A stretch of 7,848 nucleotides of DNA from JAJKIP01 sp040509055 (lineage in GTDB: Bacteria; Bacteroidota; Bacteroidia; Chitinophagales; Chitinophagaceae). Under the pieces are notes generated by a model. That model was not told the origin of the DNA. It made no database searches and saw only the letters and a list, made by a program, of their open reading frames with translations. The position numbers were made by a program, and so were the translations under genes. Positions 6,732 to 7,848 of this stretch are shown piece after piece (positions within the stretch are counted from its first letter, which is position 1; the number at the start of each line of letters is the position of its first letter). The stretch spans positions 1 through 7,848 of the forward strand of contig JBEVLT010000267.1 in assembly GCA_040509055.1 (NCBI GenBank). Direction: 5' to 3'.

Positions 6732-7848
6732 TCAGCGGGGCTTCAGTTCCATGTCGGATACCAGCATGTAATGATCGGAGTAATTTTTCACCAACCGCCT
6801 GAACTGGAGGATGCTGAACCGGTCGACGGCGAAAATATAATCGATACGGAGCGTGGGCGACAGGGCCGAAAAAGTACGGCCGATGCCAAACCCCTTTTTG
6901 AGAAAAGCGTCCTGCATATCACCGCGGATGGTGGCATAGGCATAAGAGTTGGGCACATCGTTCAGGTCGCCGCAAAACACAAGCGGGTACGGAGAGTCTT
7001 GCAGCACCTTGGCAATGATATCGGCCTGTATGCTGCGGTTCACCACCCCCCTTTTCACCTTGGAAAAAATAGCCCGGGAGTTGGAAAGCAGGCTGTCATC
7101 GGCCTCTTTGATCTCGCTGATCTTCCGGTAATCTTCTTTTTTGAAAAGAAAGGACTGCAGGTGGCTGGTATACACGCGGATGGTATCGCTATTGACAAGA
7201 ATATCCGCATGAATCAGCGCTTCCGGCAGGGTGGGGCGCGGGTAGCGGATGATGCCGCTGTCGAGTATGGGATAGCGGGAGAAAATAATACTCCCGATAA
7301 ACTGTTTGTAGCCGTCGTTTTCGCGGGAGTAATAATAATACGGGTACTTCAGGTTGTCCCGGATATAATCGATGTTGGCATACCAGCCGGTATCCTGCGC
7401 GGAATGAAAAAACTCCTGCAGGCATACGATATCAGCGTCCTGCTCCTTCAGCAGCTGCATCATCTTCAGCCGGGTCTGGCTGCCCTTGTTGTTATTTTGC
7501 TTCATCTCGATGAAGCGGGCCACGTTCCAGGTAGCAATGCGCACGGAACCGGGTTTCTTTTGCTGGGTAAATGATCCTGAAGCATGAAAGGCAAAAAAAG
7601 CCATGATACTCCGTATACCGATCAGCAGCGCCACCAGCGAAAGGAGTGAAAACTTCGCTTTCACAAACAGCCACCAGGCCAGGAAAACGATCACCAGCAA
7701 CAATAAAAAAGGAAAAGCCAGGCCCAGGAAGGAAACGAACCACCAGGTCTGCGGGTGCAGCGACGAGGCCAGGCAGGCCGCTAAAAAAAACAGAACGGTC
7801 AGTATATTCAGAAAGAAGAAAAACCGCCTGGTAAAAATCCGGAACTTA
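6732..7848 (-). CDS. Membrane-anchored endonuclease/exonuclease/phosphatase family protein (5' end outside window)
   Basis: Predicted metal-dependent phosphoesterase of the EEP (DNase I-like) fold, substrate unknown. The frame is open from the TGA at 6732-6734 to the right edge, giving 371 visible residues; the TTG at 7703 is not the start. The N-terminal part (residues about 1-88) is very hydrophobic, with about three membrane segments: near FFFFLNILTVLFFLAA, near FLGLAFPFLLLLVIVFLAWW, and near LLSLVALLIGI. The catalytic domain then follows, with RIATWNV (N108), DIVCLQEF (E145), TSHLQS (H229), CGDLNDVP (D294, N296), RIDYIF (D336) and YSDHYML (D358, H359). All expected EEP catalytic and metal residues are therefore present. 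Bacteroidota commonly carry such proteins, with the domain probably facing the periplasm. Only a few N-terminal residues are likely missing. The 68-bp spacer to cysS and the -7 box there suggest separate transcription. Confidence 0.9.
   Translation of the reverse strand, partial: KFRIFTRRFFFFLNILTVLFFLAACLASSLHPQTWWFVSFLGLAFPFLLLLVIVFLAWWLFVKAKFSLLSLVALLIGIRSIMAFFAFHASGSFTQQKKPGSVRIATWNVARFIEMKQNNNKGSQTRLKMMQLLKEQDADIVCLQEFFHSAQDTGWYANIDYIRDNLKYPYYYYSRENDGYKQFIGSIIFSRYPILDSGIIRYPRPTLPEALIHADILVNSDTIRVYTSHLQSFLFKKEDYRKISEIKEADDSLLSNSRAIFSKVKRGVVNRSIQADIIAKVLQDSPYPLVFCGDLNDVPNSYAYATIRGDMQDAFLKKGFGIGRTFSALSPTLRIDYIFAVDRFSILQFRRLVKNYSDHYMLVSDMELKPR

Noticed and set aside
6771..7574. 267-codon open frame antisense to the EEP gene
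   Set aside because: All EEP catalytic motifs are in the minus-strand frame; the plus-strand product has no recognisable domain.
1..7848. A novel defence, mobile or biosynthetic system
   Set aside because: All eight genes fall into known families, seven of them common housekeeping or general enzymes. There is no transposase, integrase, repeat array, toxin-antitoxin pair or unusual composition island, and no spacer is longer than 70 bp.

Overview
The window looks like ordinary chromosomal DNA from a Bacteroidota, most likely a Chitinophagaceae-type member (for example near Chitinophaga or Niabella). The grounds are protein style: a long-insert signal peptidase I, a DUF2007 protein with two membrane helices, a stand-alone MnmD, a Tat-type Gfo/Idh/MocA oxidoreductase and a membrane-anchored EEP hydrolase. 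Shine-Dalgarno sites are absent or weak, and there is an exact TAnnTTTG -7 box upstream of cysS. The family-level placement is an inference from recognition, not from a search.

Layout, left to right. Positions 1-2397 carry three plus-strand genes: the 3' part of a signal peptidase I (lepB), a dipeptide epimerase of the enolase superfamily, and a small DUF2007 membrane protein. Gaps are 44 and 5 bp, so they may be one transcript. Position 2379-3020 (minus) is a short AlkA-like DNA glycosylase that overlaps the DUF2007 gene tail-to-tail by 19 bp. A 56-bp divergent spacer follows, then mnmD (plus, start best placed at 3077) and a Gfo/Idh/MocA oxidoreductase with a twin-arginine-like signal (plus, 3817-5148). 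Converging on it, with only 3 bp between stop codons, is cysS (minus, 5152-6663). Further right, on the same strand, is a membrane-anchored endonuclease/exonuclease/phosphatase-fold protein whose 5' end lies beyond the right edge.

The genes do not form one pathway. Signal peptidase and dipeptide epimerase touch the cell envelope and peptide turnover. MnmD and CysS serve tRNA modification and charging, and the AlkA-like enzyme repairs alkylated bases. The oxidoreductase and EEP protein are probably exported or membrane-bound, with unknown substrates. Coding density is very high: no intergenic gap exceeds 70 bp. I saw no tRNA or rRNA gene, mobile element, CRISPR array, phage gene or defence module.

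I found no convincing new biological system. The points most worth a second look are small: an Ala in place of the conserved box E Ser in the signal peptidase, an Arg-Lys version of the Tat motif in the oxidoreductase, the open substrate specificity of the dipeptide epimerase, and the DUF2007 membrane protein next to it.
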